Shown: positions 36,141-45,216 of the stretch, piece after piece
How positions within the stretch are numbered: position 1 is the first letter of the stretch
Layout of the letters: every line of letters starts with the position of its first letter
Source: Wenyingzhuangia sp. 2_MG-2023
GTDB lineage: Bacteria > Bacteroidota > Bacteroidia > Flavobacteriales > Flavobacteriaceae
Direction of reading: 5' to 3'
Assembly (NCBI RefSeq): GCF_030548295.1
Contig: NZ_JAUOSB010000005.1
Coordinates: 124,001 to 188,000 of the forward strand
Length of the DNA stretch: 64,000 nt
The notes under the pieces: generated by a model
The model's database searches: none
Seen by the model: only the letters and a program-made list of their open reading frames with translations
What the model was told of the DNA's origin: nothing
Program-made: the position numbers and the translations under genes

Positions 36141-38597
36141 ATGCCTATTACTGTTGACTCAAAAAGCGAACACGAACTAACATTTCTTCAATTTAAGAAA
36201 GAAATTTTAAATGACTATTACATAGCTGTACTAAGTCGTGAATGTAGTTTGCTAGGTCGCAAAGAGGTGTTGACTGGTAAAGCCAAGTTTGGAATTTTTG
36301 GAGATGGTAAAGAATTGCCACAAATAGCTATGGCCAAAGCTTTTGAAAAAGGAGATTGGAGATCGGGTTATTACAGAGATCAAACTTTTATGCTTGCCTT
36401 AGGAGAGTTGACTCCTCAACAATTTTTTGCAGGTTTGTATGCTCATACAGACATCAATCATGAACCCTTTGCTGCAGGTAGACAAATGGGAGGTCATTTT
36501 GCTTCTCATAGTTTAGATGAAAATGGAGAATGGAAAAATTTGACCAAACAATACAACACTGCTTCTGATGTCTCTTGTACTGCCGCACAAATGCCTAGAT
36601 TGGTAGGTTTGGCTTATGCTTCTAAACTTTACAGAGAAGAAAAAACGGTTCAAAAGGGATATGAAAAATTCAGCCATAAAGGAAACGAAGTTGCTTGGGG
36701 AACCATTGGAAATGCCAGTACAAGTGAAGGCCACTTTTTTGAAGCTATCAATGCTGCTGGAGTTTTGCAAATTCCCATGGTTGCTAGTATATGGGACGAT
36801 GAGTATGGAATTTCAGTACACCAAAAACACCACACTACTAAAGAAAACATATCTGAAGTTTTAAAAGGTTTTCAAAGAGATAAAAACACAAAAGGAATAG
36901 AAATTTTTAACGTTAAAGGTTGGGATTATTCTAACTTGATAGAAACTTATACCAAAGCATCAGAAATAGCAAGAGAACAACATGTACCTGTTATGATTCA
37001 TGTTAGTGAAGTTACACAACCTCAAGGTCATTCTACTTCAGGATCTCATGAACGTTATAAAAGTGCTGAACGTTTGCAATGGGAAAAAGATTTCGATTGT
37101 ATCAAAAAAATGCGTGAATGGATTTTAGCATTTGATTTGGTTGATGGCGATTTAGAATTAAAATTGGTAGATGACGAGAGTGAATTGATTGCCATTGAAA
37201 AAAGAGCTAGACAAGAAGTTTCTGCTGCAAAAAGACAAGCATGGGAAGCATTTTTAGCTCCGTTAAAAAAAGAAGAAGATAGCTTGATTGTAATTTTAGA
37301 CAAAGTTTGTGAAGAAAGCATCAACAGAAATTTTATTCTAAAATTGCGAAATGATTTGGCTGGATTGAAAGAAATTCACCGTAAAGAAATATATGGAACT
37401 GCAAGAAAGGTGTTGAGCTACATTAGAGAAGAAAACATTCCTAGCAGAAAATTATTACAGAATTGGTTGCAAAAAAATCTACCAATTGCTCAAGAGAAAT
37501 ACAGCTCTAAAGTATTGAACGATTTTGGCAAAGGAGCTTCTACGATTGCAGAAAAACAACCAACTTATGCTCCCGAAAAAGAAATTGTTGATGCACGAAT
37601 CATCATCAGAGATAATTTTGAAGCACTCTTAAAAAAACACGACAATCTTTTTATTTTTGGTGAAGATGCTGGAAAAATTGGAGATGTAAATCAAGGATTA
37701 GAAGGTTTACAAGACAAGTTTGGCGAATTACGTGTTGCCGATACTGGAATTAGAGAAGCAACCATTATGGGACAAGGAATAGGAATGGCTTTAAGAGGCT
37801 TAAGACCTATTGCTGAAATTCAATATTTGGATTATATATTATACGCTGTACAAACCTTAAGTGATGACTTGGCATGCTTACGCTACAGAACGTATGGTAA
37901 ACAAACTGCTCCTTTAATTGTAAGGACTAGAGGACACAGATTGGAAGGAATTTGGCATTCTGGTTCCCCAATGGCTCTTATTTTAAGTTGCTTAAGAGGA
38001 ATGCATTTGTTAGTGCCCAGAAACATGACCAAAGCAGCAGGATTTTACAATACGTTGTTACAAACTGATGAACCTGCCATTGTGATAGAAAACTTGAACG
38101 GTTACCGTTTGAAAGAAGAAAAACCAAACAATTTAGGTGAGTTTTTAACCCCGATTGGTTATGCCGAAACCATCAAAGAAGGAACAGACATTACATTAGT
38201 TTCTTATGGTTCTACTTTAAAAATAGTCATGGAAGTGGCTCTTCGCGAATTGGCTCAAGTAGGGATCAATGCAGAAGTTATTGATGTGCAAAGTTTGATG
38301 CCTTTTGACCTAGATCATCATATTAGTAAAAGTGTTGCTAAAACAAATCGTTTGGCCATTATAGATGAAGATGTTCCTGGAGGAGCTTCCGCTTACATTT
38401 TACAAAAAGTAGTAGACGAACAAAATGCTTACAACTATTTAGACAGCAAACCTATATGTGTTTCTGCACAAGAACACAGACCTGCGTATGGTAGTGATGG
38501 TGATTATTTTTCTAAACCTTCTCACGATGATGTTTTTGAAAAAGTATATGCCATTTTTCACGAAGCAAAACCTACTCAATTCCCTAAACTCTATTAA
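36141..38597 (+). CDS. 2-oxoacid dehydrogenase E1, fused alpha and beta subunits
   Basis: An 818-residue thiamine-dependent dehydrogenase in which the alpha part (about 1-480) and beta part (about 485-818) of E1 are joined. The beta half has IFGEDAGKIGDVNQGL and RVADTGIREATIMGQ, typical of branched-chain or pyruvate E1 beta. In the alpha half the TPP motif is GNASTSEGHFFEA followed by IWDDEYGIS, so the usual GDG and NN are GNA and DD. Likely substrates are branched-chain 2-oxoacids, with E2 and E3 supplied from elsewhere. Confidence 0.9.
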   Translation: MPITVDSKSEHELTFLQFKKEILNDYYIAVLSRECSLLGRKEVLTGKAKFGIFGDGKELPQIAMAKAFEKGDWRSGYYRDQTFMLALGELTPQQFFAGLYAHTDINHEPFAAGRQMGGHFASHSLDENGEWKNLTKQYNTASDVSCTAAQMPRLVGLAYASKLYREEKTVQKGYEKFSHKGNEVAWGTIGNASTSEGHFFEAINAAGVLQIPMVASIWDDEYGISVHQKHHTTKENISEVLKGFQRDKNTKGIEIFNVKGWDYSNLIETYTKASEIAREQHVPVMIHVSEVTQPQGHSTSGSHERYKSAERLQWEKDFDCIKKMREWILAFDLVDGDLELKLVDDESELIAIEKRARQEVSAAKRQAWEAFLAPLKKEEDSLIVILDKVCEESINRNFILKLRNDLAGLKEIHRKEIYGTARKVLSYIREENIPSRKLLQNWLQKNLPIAQEKYSSKVLNDFGKGASTIAEKQPTYAPEKEIVDARIIIRDNFEALLKKHDNLFIFGEDAGKIGDVNQGLEGLQDKFGELRVADTGIREATIMGQGIGMALRGLRPIAEIQYLDYILYAVQTLSDDLACLRYRTYGKQTAPLIVRTRGHRLEGIWHSGSPMALILSCLRGMHLLVPRNMTKAAGFYNTLLQTDEPAIVIENLNGYRLKEEKPNNLGEFLTPIGYAETIKEGTDITLVSYGSTLKIVMEVALRELAQVGINAEVIDVQSLMPFDLDHHISKSVAKTNRLAIIDEDVPGGASAYILQKVVDEQNAYNYLDSKPICVSAQEHRPAYGSDGDYFSKPSHDDVFEKVYAIFHEAKPTQFPKLY

Positions 38598-38621
38598 AGA
38601 CAATTCACATTAAATTCATAC

Positions 38622-38658
38622 AAAAGCTTAAAGATTTAAAACTCTTTAAGCTTTTATA
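38622..38658. terminator. Shared terminator between the E1 fusion and DUF2851 genes
   Basis: A 13-bp stem (38622-38634 with 38643-38655) and an 8-base loop, with short T runs outward on both strands, placed between converging genes. Confidence 0.65.
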
Positions 38659-38697
38659 AATTCATACACTTTATACAACGAAACCGAGATACTTATA

Positions 38698-39969
38698 TCA
38701 AGTCTGCACACAGGTAATCCCGATGGTACACTCCGTACAACGCTCCTTATTACAATATTCTTTTTTTAAAGTCAACAAAGCCTGAGTTTCCAAAGCTGAA
38801 TTAAACTCTGCTCCTATTTGTTTAAATTTCTCTACAATTGTATTTTTTTCTGCGGGAATTTGATACATCAACTCTAACAAATTAGTAGCATCTTCACCTT
38901 TTGTTTTCTTGTGTAAAAACAAAACAGGAACCACAACGTTTATCAACAACAAATCCACAAAACTCTTACTTATTTTTTTGGGTGATTTTTTAGACGACTT
39001 GTCAAAATTGTAATGCATTTGCCAATACAACTCCATTGTTATATCAAACAATTGTTTGTACGTATCAACCTCAGTCCCCATGTTTAAAAAACGAACAAAA
39101 ACAGAAGTATATGTCTCATAAAAGGCGATCAATTGAGCCAATCTTATGGTAGGAAAATTCTGAGGACGACAACCATAAAAGTGCAATTTTGGAAATGTCA
39201 AATTTTGCAATTGGTATTTTTGTTTCTGATACGCAAATTCTTTTCTTAAATTCTGGTAATAAGAATCTTCTATCTCTTCATCCTCTAACAAACCAACCAG
39301 TCCAAACAACAAAGATGAAGCTGTTTTATTCACCAATGTTTTTCTAATTGTGGCAAAATCTACCTGAGCAAACGCATCCATAAAAAAAGTTCCATTCAAA
39401 TTTCCTCCAAAATATTTTGCCATTGTTAAAAACAAAGTGGCTTCCCAATCGTTTCCTGTTATCCCAAAAACAGCTTCAACCTCTTTTGTTTTTCGTTCCA
39501 ATCGTTCTACATACACACGCTCCAGCCAATGTTTTAAAACAAAAGAATCTACGTTTTTAAAACTAGCTTCACAAAAAATCCATTGATGTGGAGTATTCAT
39601 TAATTGATGGTAATTCTCTATTACCAATGGAAATATCAATCCTTTCAATTCCAACGTTGGAATTGGGTTACTATACTGATCAAAAACTTCTACATCGTGG
39701 TCATACACCACATGTAAAATCACATTTTGATAATTTTTGTCTTCCTGATGTTTGTGTGCATACCAATCCGAAGATTTTACGTGTATTTCTATATTTCCAG
39801 CCCATTTTTGATTGTTGATTTCTATCAAGGCATTGCTAAAATCCGGTCCTTGTAATGTGTTCAACACACCTTTTTGATGGATTTTTATAGGTTCTTGTTG
39901 ACTTGTTGTCATTTTTGTGGTCTCTAACAACTGTTGTTGCCAAACCAAATGTAGAAAAGACTCTTTCAT
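38698..39969 (-). CDS. DUF2851 family protein
   Basis: A 423-residue cytoplasmic protein of DUF2851, common in Bacteroidota and without a known function. Typical are FLHLVWQQQLL at the start, GPDFSNALIEINNQKWAGNIEIH, SDWYAHKHQEDKNYQNVILHVVY, and a C-terminal cysteine cluster (CNKERCTECTIG) that may bind metal. No operon partner. Divergent from the nitroreductase gene. Confidence 0.85.
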   Translation of the reverse strand: MKESFLHLVWQQQLLETTKMTTSQQEPIKIHQKGVLNTLQGPDFSNALIEINNQKWAGNIEIHVKSSDWYAHKHQEDKNYQNVILHVVYDHDVEVFDQYSNPIPTLELKGLIFPLVIENYHQLMNTPHQWIFCEASFKNVDSFVLKHWLERVYVERLERKTKEVEAVFGITGNDWEATLFLTMAKYFGGNLNGTFFMDAFAQVDFATIRKTLVNKTASSLLFGLVGLLEDEEIEDSYYQNLRKEFAYQKQKYQLQNLTFPKLHFYGCRPQNFPTIRLAQLIAFYETYTSVFVRFLNMGTEVDTYKQLFDITMELYWQMHYNFDKSSKKSPKKISKSFVDLLLINVVVPVLFLHKKTKGEDATNLLELMYQIPAEKNTIVEKFKQIGAEFNSALETQALLTLKKEYCNKERCTECTIGITCVQT

Positions 39970-40021
39970 AGCTTTTTGAGAATCTGCGTTTTGAACATAT
40001 CAAGTTAAAAAATAAATACCT

Positions 40022-40029
40022 TATTTTTG
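40022..40029 (+). promoter_or_regulatory. -7 box of the nitroreductase-pepD operon (TATTTTTG)
   Basis: Exact TAnnTTTG match 22 bases before the ATG at 40052. Confidence 0.55.
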
Positions 40030-40051
40030 CTATGAAATAAGACAAACCCAC

Positions 40052-40681
40052 ATGAACATCATAGAAAGTCTGCAATGGCGTTACGCAACCAAAAAATTTG
40101 ACCCCAACAAAAAAATTTCTTCAACACAATTACAAACCTTAAAAGAGGCGTTTAATTTAACCGCTACTTCTTATGGATTGCAAGCTCTGAACTTAGTAAT
40201 TGTAAAAAACACTGACTTAAGAGAACAATTACTAGAAGCTAGTTTCAACCAGAAACAAGTGATAGATGCATCTCATTTGTTGGTTATTTGTTACCCAATC
40301 AATTTTGACAGTAATAATGTTAACGAATATTTTGAGTTGGTACAACAAATTAGAAACACACCCGAAGAAGTACTCAAACCTTTTAAAGATTTTTTAATTC
40401 ACGAATTTGAAACAAAATCTACAGTAGACAAAAATATTTACTTTACCAAACAAGCGTACATTGCTTTGGGAAATCTACTAACAACTTGCGCTGTAGAAAA
40501 AATCGACGCTTGTCCTATGGAAGGTTTTATTCCTTCTAAATACGATGAAATCTTAGGCCTAACAGAAAAAGGTTTGACATCTGTATTGGTTTTACCTGTT
40601 GGTTTTAGGGCCGAAGACGATTTTATGGCCAAAGAAAAAAAAGTAAGAAAACCATTGTCTAAAACTATTATTGAATTGTAA
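40052..40681 (+). CDS. Nitroreductase family protein, NAD(P)H-dependent
   Basis: A 209-residue FMN flavoprotein of the nitroreductase superfamily (NfsB/YodC-like). The FMN-binding RRS/RYA motif is WRYATKKFDP near the N-terminus; SYGLQALNLVIVKN and ALGNLLTTCAVEKIDACPMEGF complete the family pattern. It reduces nitro compounds, quinones or related oxidants; the natural substrate is unknown. Its stop overlaps the pepD start by one base (TAATG), so the two are probably translationally coupled. Confidence 0.9.
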   Translation: MNIIESLQWRYATKKFDPNKKISSTQLQTLKEAFNLTATSYGLQALNLVIVKNTDLREQLLEASFNQKQVIDASHLLVICYPINFDSNNVNEYFELVQQIRNTPEEVLKPFKDFLIHEFETKSTVDKNIYFTKQAYIALGNLLTTCAVEKIDACPMEGFIPSKYDEILGLTEKGLTSVLVLPVGFRAEDDFMAKEKKVRKPLSKTIIEL

Positions 40682-42138
40682 TGAAACAACCACTATCACA
40701 TATAGAACCTAAAGAAATATGGAATCACTTTAGTTCCATCAATGCCATTCCTAGAGCCTCAAAAAAAGAACAAGCCATTTCTGATTTCATGGTCACTTTT
40801 GGAAAAAAACTTGGCTTAGAAACTTTTCAAGACAAAGCGTTAAACGTATTGATTAAAAAACCCGCAACGACAGGATTTGAAAATAGAAAAAAAGTAACAC
40901 TGCAATCGCACTTAGACATGGTGCACCAAAAAAACAATGACACTGTTTTTGACTTTGACACCCAAGGAATTGAAATGTACGTAGATGGAGATTGGGTAAA
41001 AGCAAATGGTACAACTTTGGGTGCAGACAATGGTTTGGGAGTAGCAACCATTATGACAATTCTTGCTAGCAATGAATTGGAACATCCTGAACTAGAAGCT
41101 TTGTTTACCATAGATGAAGAAACAGGAATGACAGGAGCTTTTGAATTGCAAACAGGGTTTATTTCTGGGGATATTTTATTAAACTTAGATACCGAAGAAG
41201 ATGATGAAATCACCATTGGTTGTGCTGGTGGAGTTGATGTCACCGCTATCAAAACATACTCTCCTGTTCCTACAAAAAACGATGCTATTTGTTATAAAAT
41301 CACTGTAAATGGTTTGAAAGGTGGGCATTCTGGAATTGAAATTCACAAAGGATTAGGAAATGCTAACAAACTATTGACTCGTATTTTGTACGAACTACAA
41401 AAAAGTATTGATTTTCAAATTACAGCGTTAAAAGGAGGAAGTTTGAGAAATGCCATTCCTAGAGAAGCTGAATGCACCATTAGTATTGCAAAATATGATG
41501 TTCTTGAAAACATTTTTCAATCACTGGCAACTAAAATTAGCAACGAATGGAAAGTTAAAGAACCTAATTTAAATATTCAATTGACATCAACAGATATTGC
41601 TAAAACAGGTTTGTCTGACAATGATCAAAAAGAACTAATTAGTGTATTGTATGCTTGTCATAATGGAGTTTATACCTACGACCCTAGCATTGTTGATCTG
41701 GTAGCCACTTCTAACAATTTGGCTTCAGTAAACGTACAAGAAGGAAAAATGAAAATTGCTTGTTTGACAAGATCTTCTATTGAAACTGAAAAACAAGATT
41801 TGGTAAATCAATTAACATCTTGTTTTGAATTGGGAAATTACACGGTTCACACAGACGGAGATTATCCAGGTTGGCAACCCAACCCTACTTCTGATATTTT
41901 AACAAGTATGAGTTCTATTTACAAAAAAATGTTTAAAAGCGAACCGAATGTAAATGCTTGTCATGCTGGGTTGGAATGTGGAATTATAGGAAAACCTTAT
42001 CCAAATATGGAAATGATTTCTTTTGGACCAACCATTAGAGGAGCACATTCTCCTGATGAAAAAGCAAGCATTAGTTCTGTTCAGAAATTCTGGTCATTTT
42101 TAATCGAAATTTTAAAAAACATACCTAATAAACTTTAA
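40681..42138 (+). CDS. pepD: Aminoacyl-histidine dipeptidase (PepD, M20 family)
   Basis: A 485-residue cytosolic zinc dipeptidase of clan MH, subfamily M20C. Metal and catalytic residues are visible in order: SHLDMVH (first His), GADNGLG (bridging Asp), DEETGMTG (catalytic Glu), the Asp of LNLDTEED, and HAGLECG near the C-terminus. GGHSGIEIHKGLGNANK belongs to the lid domain. It cleaves Xaa-His and other dipeptides. Confidence 0.94.
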   Translation: MKQPLSHIEPKEIWNHFSSINAIPRASKKEQAISDFMVTFGKKLGLETFQDKALNVLIKKPATTGFENRKKVTLQSHLDMVHQKNNDTVFDFDTQGIEMYVDGDWVKANGTTLGADNGLGVATIMTILASNELEHPELEALFTIDEETGMTGAFELQTGFISGDILLNLDTEEDDEITIGCAGGVDVTAIKTYSPVPTKNDAICYKITVNGLKGGHSGIEIHKGLGNANKLLTRILYELQKSIDFQITALKGGSLRNAIPREAECTISIAKYDVLENIFQSLATKISNEWKVKEPNLNIQLTSTDIAKTGLSDNDQKELISVLYACHNGVYTYDPSIVDLVATSNNLASVNVQEGKMKIACLTRSSIETEKQDLVNQLTSCFELGNYTVHTDGDYPGWQPNPTSDILTSMSSIYKKMFKSEPNVNACHAGLECGIIGKPYPNMEMISFGPTIRGAHSPDEKASISSVQKFWSFLIEILKNIPNKL

Positions 42139-42159
42139 TTAGTCCATATACAAGAGTTG

Positions 42160-42206
42160 TTAACAATTAGAAGCAATTCCATCATTTTAGGTACAATAAT
42201 TGTTAA
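42160..42206. repeat. Inverted repeat upstream of parA
   Basis: A perfect 10-bp inverted repeat, TTAACAATTA (42160-42169) and TAATTGTTAA (42197-42206), with a 27-base spacer and no T run. It lies in the 133-base gap before parA, just upstream of a near-consensus -7 box (TAACTTTC, 42212-42219). It may be an operator or merely a loose hairpin ending pepD. Confidence 0.4.
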
Positions 42207-42271
42207 TATCTTAACTTTCGTTAACAGACAAATAATTGTACTTTTACACACATCACAAACAGCAAATATTC

Positions 42272-43033
42272 ATGGGAAAAATCATTGCTATTGCTAATCA
42301 GAAAGGCGGAGTCGGAAAAACGACCACTTCTGTTAATTTAGCAGCTTCTTTAGGGGTTTTAGAAAAAAAAGTGTTACTTATTGATGCGGATCCTCAAGCA
42401 AATGCGACCTCTGGATTAGGAATTGATATTGAGAATGTAGAGAAAGGAACTTACGAAATTTTGGAACACACGTGCACAGCTACAGAAGCTATTGTTGCTA
42501 CAACGTCTCCAAATGTAGATATCATTCCAGCACATATTGATTTGGTTGCTATTGAAATTGAATTGGTTGATAAAGAAAATAGAGAATACATGTTGAAGGA
42601 AGTGTTAAAACCAATCAAAGACTTGTACGATTTTATCATTATTGACTGTGCTCCTTCTTTAGGACTGATTACATTAAACGCTTTAACAGCGGCAGACTCT
42701 GTCATCATTCCAATTCAATGTGAATATTTTGCCTTAGAAGGATTGGGTAAATTGTTAAACACTATTAAAAGTGTTCAGAAAATTCACAACCCTTTATTAG
42801 ATATTGAAGGACTTTTATTAACCATGTTTGACTCTCGTTTAAGGTTGTCAAATCAAGTTGTAGAAGAAGTAAAAACTCACTTTAGTGAAATGGTTTTTGA
42901 TACCATTATAGCTCGTAATACTCGTTTGAGTGAAGCACCTAGTTACGGAGAAAGCATCATTGCTTATGACGCAACATGTAAAGGAGCTGTAAATTACATC
43001 AGTTTGGCACAAGAAGTGATTACAAAGAATTAA
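42272..43033 (+). CDS. parA: Chromosome partitioning ATPase ParA (Soj-like)
   Basis: A 253-residue deviant Walker ATPase: KGGVGKTTTSVNLAASL near the N-terminus, then DADPQANAT and FIIIDCAPSLGLIT. It works with ParB to move the replication-origin region. The frame opens at 42236, but the ATG at 42272 (MGKIIAIANQKGG) is the family start. parB follows after 5 bases. Short, N-terminally trimmed form without a helix-turn-helix, the chromosomal type. Confidence 0.96.
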   Translation: MGKIIAIANQKGGVGKTTTSVNLAASLGVLEKKVLLIDADPQANATSGLGIDIENVEKGTYEILEHTCTATEAIVATTSPNVDIIPAHIDLVAIEIELVDKENREYMLKEVLKPIKDLYDFIIIDCAPSLGLITLNALTAADSVIIPIQCEYFALEGLGKLLNTIKSVQKIHNPLLDIEGLLLTMFDSRLRLSNQVVEEVKTHFSEMVFDTIIARNTRLSEAPSYGESIIAYDATCKGAVNYISLAQEVITKN

Positions 43034-43038
43034 TAAAT

Positions 43039-43929
43039 ATGGCAAAAGCAACAAAAAAACAAGCTTTAGGTAGAGGTCTTTCTGCTTTGTTGAAAGAAAA
43101 TGATATGAGTGTTCGCTCAGCCAATCATGAAAAAGCAACAGAGATTGTTGGAAATATTATTGAACTAAGTCTAGAACAAATAGAGGTAAATCCTTTTCAG
43201 CCAAGAACTCATTTTGATGAGGAAGCGCTAAAAGAACTTGCAGATTCTATCAAGGTTTTAGGAGTTATTCAACCCATTACGGTAAGACGTGTTGATGACA
43301 AATTTCAATTGGTTTCTGGAGAAAGAAGATTTAGAGCTTCAAAACTGATTGGGAACACAACAATTCCTGCATATATACGTTTAGCTAATGACCAAGAAAT
43401 GCTAGAAATGGCCTTGGTGGAAAACATTCAACGTAAAAATTTAGATCCTATCGAAGTAGCATTGTCATACCAACGTTTGATTGACGAAATCAACTTGACT
43501 CAAGAAGAGTTAGGAGAACGTGTGGGAAAAAAACGATCTACCATTACCAATTACTTACGTTTGTTAAAATTGGATCCTATCATTCAAATAGGAATGAGAG
43601 ATGGTTTTTTATCCATGGGACACGGTAGAGCAATTATCAATATTGATGACAACGCAAAACAACTTGAGATTTATGAAAAAATCTTGAAAGATGGCTTATC
43701 AGTAAGACAAACAGAAGCTTTGGTTGCTGAAATGAAAAGAGAGAAATCTCCCAAACCTGTGCCTGTAACTCCTTCTTTTGTAAAAAATAACGAACAAGTT
43801 TTCAATCGTTTTTTTGGTCAAAAAGTGGCAATTACATCCAATGACAAAGGGAAGGGGAAAATTTCAATTTCGTTCAATTCCGAAGAGGAATTCAATCAAA
43901 TTAAAACCATATTAAACCTTGGTGAATAA
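43039..43929 (+). CDS. parB: Chromosome partitioning protein ParB (Spo0J-like)
   Basis: A 296-residue CTP-dependent DNA clamp that binds parS sites. After a basic tail (KKQALGRGLSALLKEN) come box I (VNPFQPRTHFD), box II with the CTP-binding arginine patch SGERRFRA, ENIQRKNLDPIEVA, and the HTH region (QEELGERVGKKRSTITNYLR). I did not find a convincing parS in the window. Its end overlaps the next gene. Confidence 0.96.
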   Translation: MAKATKKQALGRGLSALLKENDMSVRSANHEKATEIVGNIIELSLEQIEVNPFQPRTHFDEEALKELADSIKVLGVIQPITVRRVDDKFQLVSGERRFRASKLIGNTTIPAYIRLANDQEMLEMALVENIQRKNLDPIEVALSYQRLIDEINLTQEELGERVGKKRSTITNYLRLLKLDPIIQIGMRDGFLSMGHGRAIINIDDNAKQLEIYEKILKDGLSVRQTEALVAEMKREKSPKPVPVTPSFVKNNEQVFNRFFGQKVAITSNDKGKGKISISFNSEEEFNQIKTILNLGE

Positions 43930-44494
43930 TCGTATTTTCATAACACTACTCTTCTGTTTGAGTATTTTCTCTGTCTTTTCTCAAGAGACAGAAAGTCAAT
44001 TGTCAGCTTCTGCTTTAGACAGTAAGAACTTTTTAGAAGATACTGATAGCTTCAATCCTCTATCTCCTGCAAAAGCAGCTTTTTATTCTGCTATTATTCC
44101 AGGATTAGGACAAGCTTACAACAGACGATACTGGAAAATACCTATTGTATACGGAGCCTTAGCTAGTAGTTTGTACTATTACAGCACTAACAATACCTCT
44201 TACAAAAGGTATAGAAAAGCTTTTAAACAACGACAAGCTGGAGAAATAGATGAATTTTACGACATTCTTTCTATAGAGAGTTTAGAAAACGCACAACAAG
44301 TATTGCGTAGCAATAGAGATACTTCTTTGCTAACTTTTGTAGGTTTGTATGCTTTGCAAATTTTAGAAGCAAGTATAGATGCGCATTTGTTACAATTTAA
44401 CGTATCAGATAAAATTACTTTTGATCCTCTATTGATAAATGATCAACTGAACAACCAAAATTATATTGGGTTGTCTTTAAACCTTAATTTTTAA
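43922..44494 (+). CDS. DUF5683 domain protein
   Basis: A protein of about 190 residues with a signal peptide (VNNRIFITLLFCLSIFSVFS) and the DUF5683 segment LSPAKAAFYSAIIPGLGQAY followed by NRRYWKIPIVYG, typical of Bacteroidota and usually found after parB. Function unknown; membrane helices suggest an envelope location. There is no ATG: the start is GTG 43922 or the adjacent TTG 43919, overlapping the parB end by 8-11 bases. Followed after 2 bases by dapB. Confidence 0.85.
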   Translation: MNNRIFITLLFCLSIFSVFSQETESQLSASALDSKNFLEDTDSFNPLSPAKAAFYSAIIPGLGQAYNRRYWKIPIVYGALASSLYYYSTNNTSYKRYRKAFKQRQAGEIDEFYDILSIESLENAQQVLRSNRDTSLLTFVGLYALQILEASIDAHLLQFNVSDKITFDPLLINDQLNNQNYIGLSLNLNF

Positions 44495-44496
44495 AC

Positions 44497-45198
44497 ATGA
44501 AAATAGCATTATTAGGATACGGAAAAATGGGACAGACTATTGAAAAAATAGCCGTAAGTAGAGGTCATGAAATCGTAATAAGAGTTGACGAAAATGTAAA
44601 AGAATACGATATTACACAAGCAGATGTAGCGATTGATTTTAGCATTCCTGGAGCAGCTGTAAACAATATATCTAACTGTCTAAACAACAATGTTCCTGTA
44701 GTTTCAGGAACCACAGGTTGGTTAGATCAATACGATGCTATGGTTGATTTGTGTAAAGAAAAAAAAGGTGGTTTTATTTATGCTTCTAACTATAGCTTGG
44801 GGGTAAACATCTTTTTTGAATTGAACCAACATTTGGCTAAAATGATGAAAAATCTAACGCAGTACAATGTTACTATGGAAGAAATTCATCACAAGCAAAA
44901 ACTAGATGAACCGAGTGGAACTGCTATTACTTTGGCCGAAGGTGTAATTGAACATACCAAATATGAAGGTTGGGAAGTAGACAAAGCAAATGAAGATGTA
45001 AACATTCCAATCAAAGCTATTCGTAGTCCCGAAGTTCCTGGTACTCACACTGTGGAATACACCTCAGAAGTTGACAGTATAGAAATTAAACACACAGCAC
45101 ATAACCGTCAAGGATTTGCATTAGGAGCCGTAATTGCTTCTGAATGGTTGGTGGGTAAAAAAGGAGTATTCTCTATGAGAGATGTCCTAGGCTTATAA
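44497..45198 (+). CDS. dapB: 4-Hydroxy-tetrahydrodipicolinate reductase
   Basis: Reduces 4-hydroxy-tetrahydrodipicolinate with NAD(P)H in lysine and diaminopimelate synthesis. The 233 residues show the nucleotide-binding start IALLGYGKMGQTIE, the VSGTTGW loop, and the active-site motif EEIHHKQKLDEPSGTA, with the catalytic His pair and Lys. In line with lepB and the par genes in one long operon. Confidence 0.96.
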   Translation: MKIALLGYGKMGQTIEKIAVSRGHEIVIRVDENVKEYDITQADVAIDFSIPGAAVNNISNCLNNNVPVVSGTTGWLDQYDAMVDLCKEKKGGFIYASNYSLGVNIFFELNQHLAKMMKNLTQYNVTMEEIHHKQKLDEPSGTAITLAEGVIEHTKYEGWEVDKANEDVNIPIKAIRSPEVPGTHTVEYTSEVDSIEIKHTAHNRQGFALGAVIASEWLVGKKGVFSMRDVLGL

Positions 45199-45216
45199 CC
45201 CTCAAAAAATAAAAAA

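Noticed and set aside
40827-41252. A 141-codon minus-strand ORF within pepD
   Set aside because: It is a shadow of a well-supported M20 peptidase gene in the other strand.
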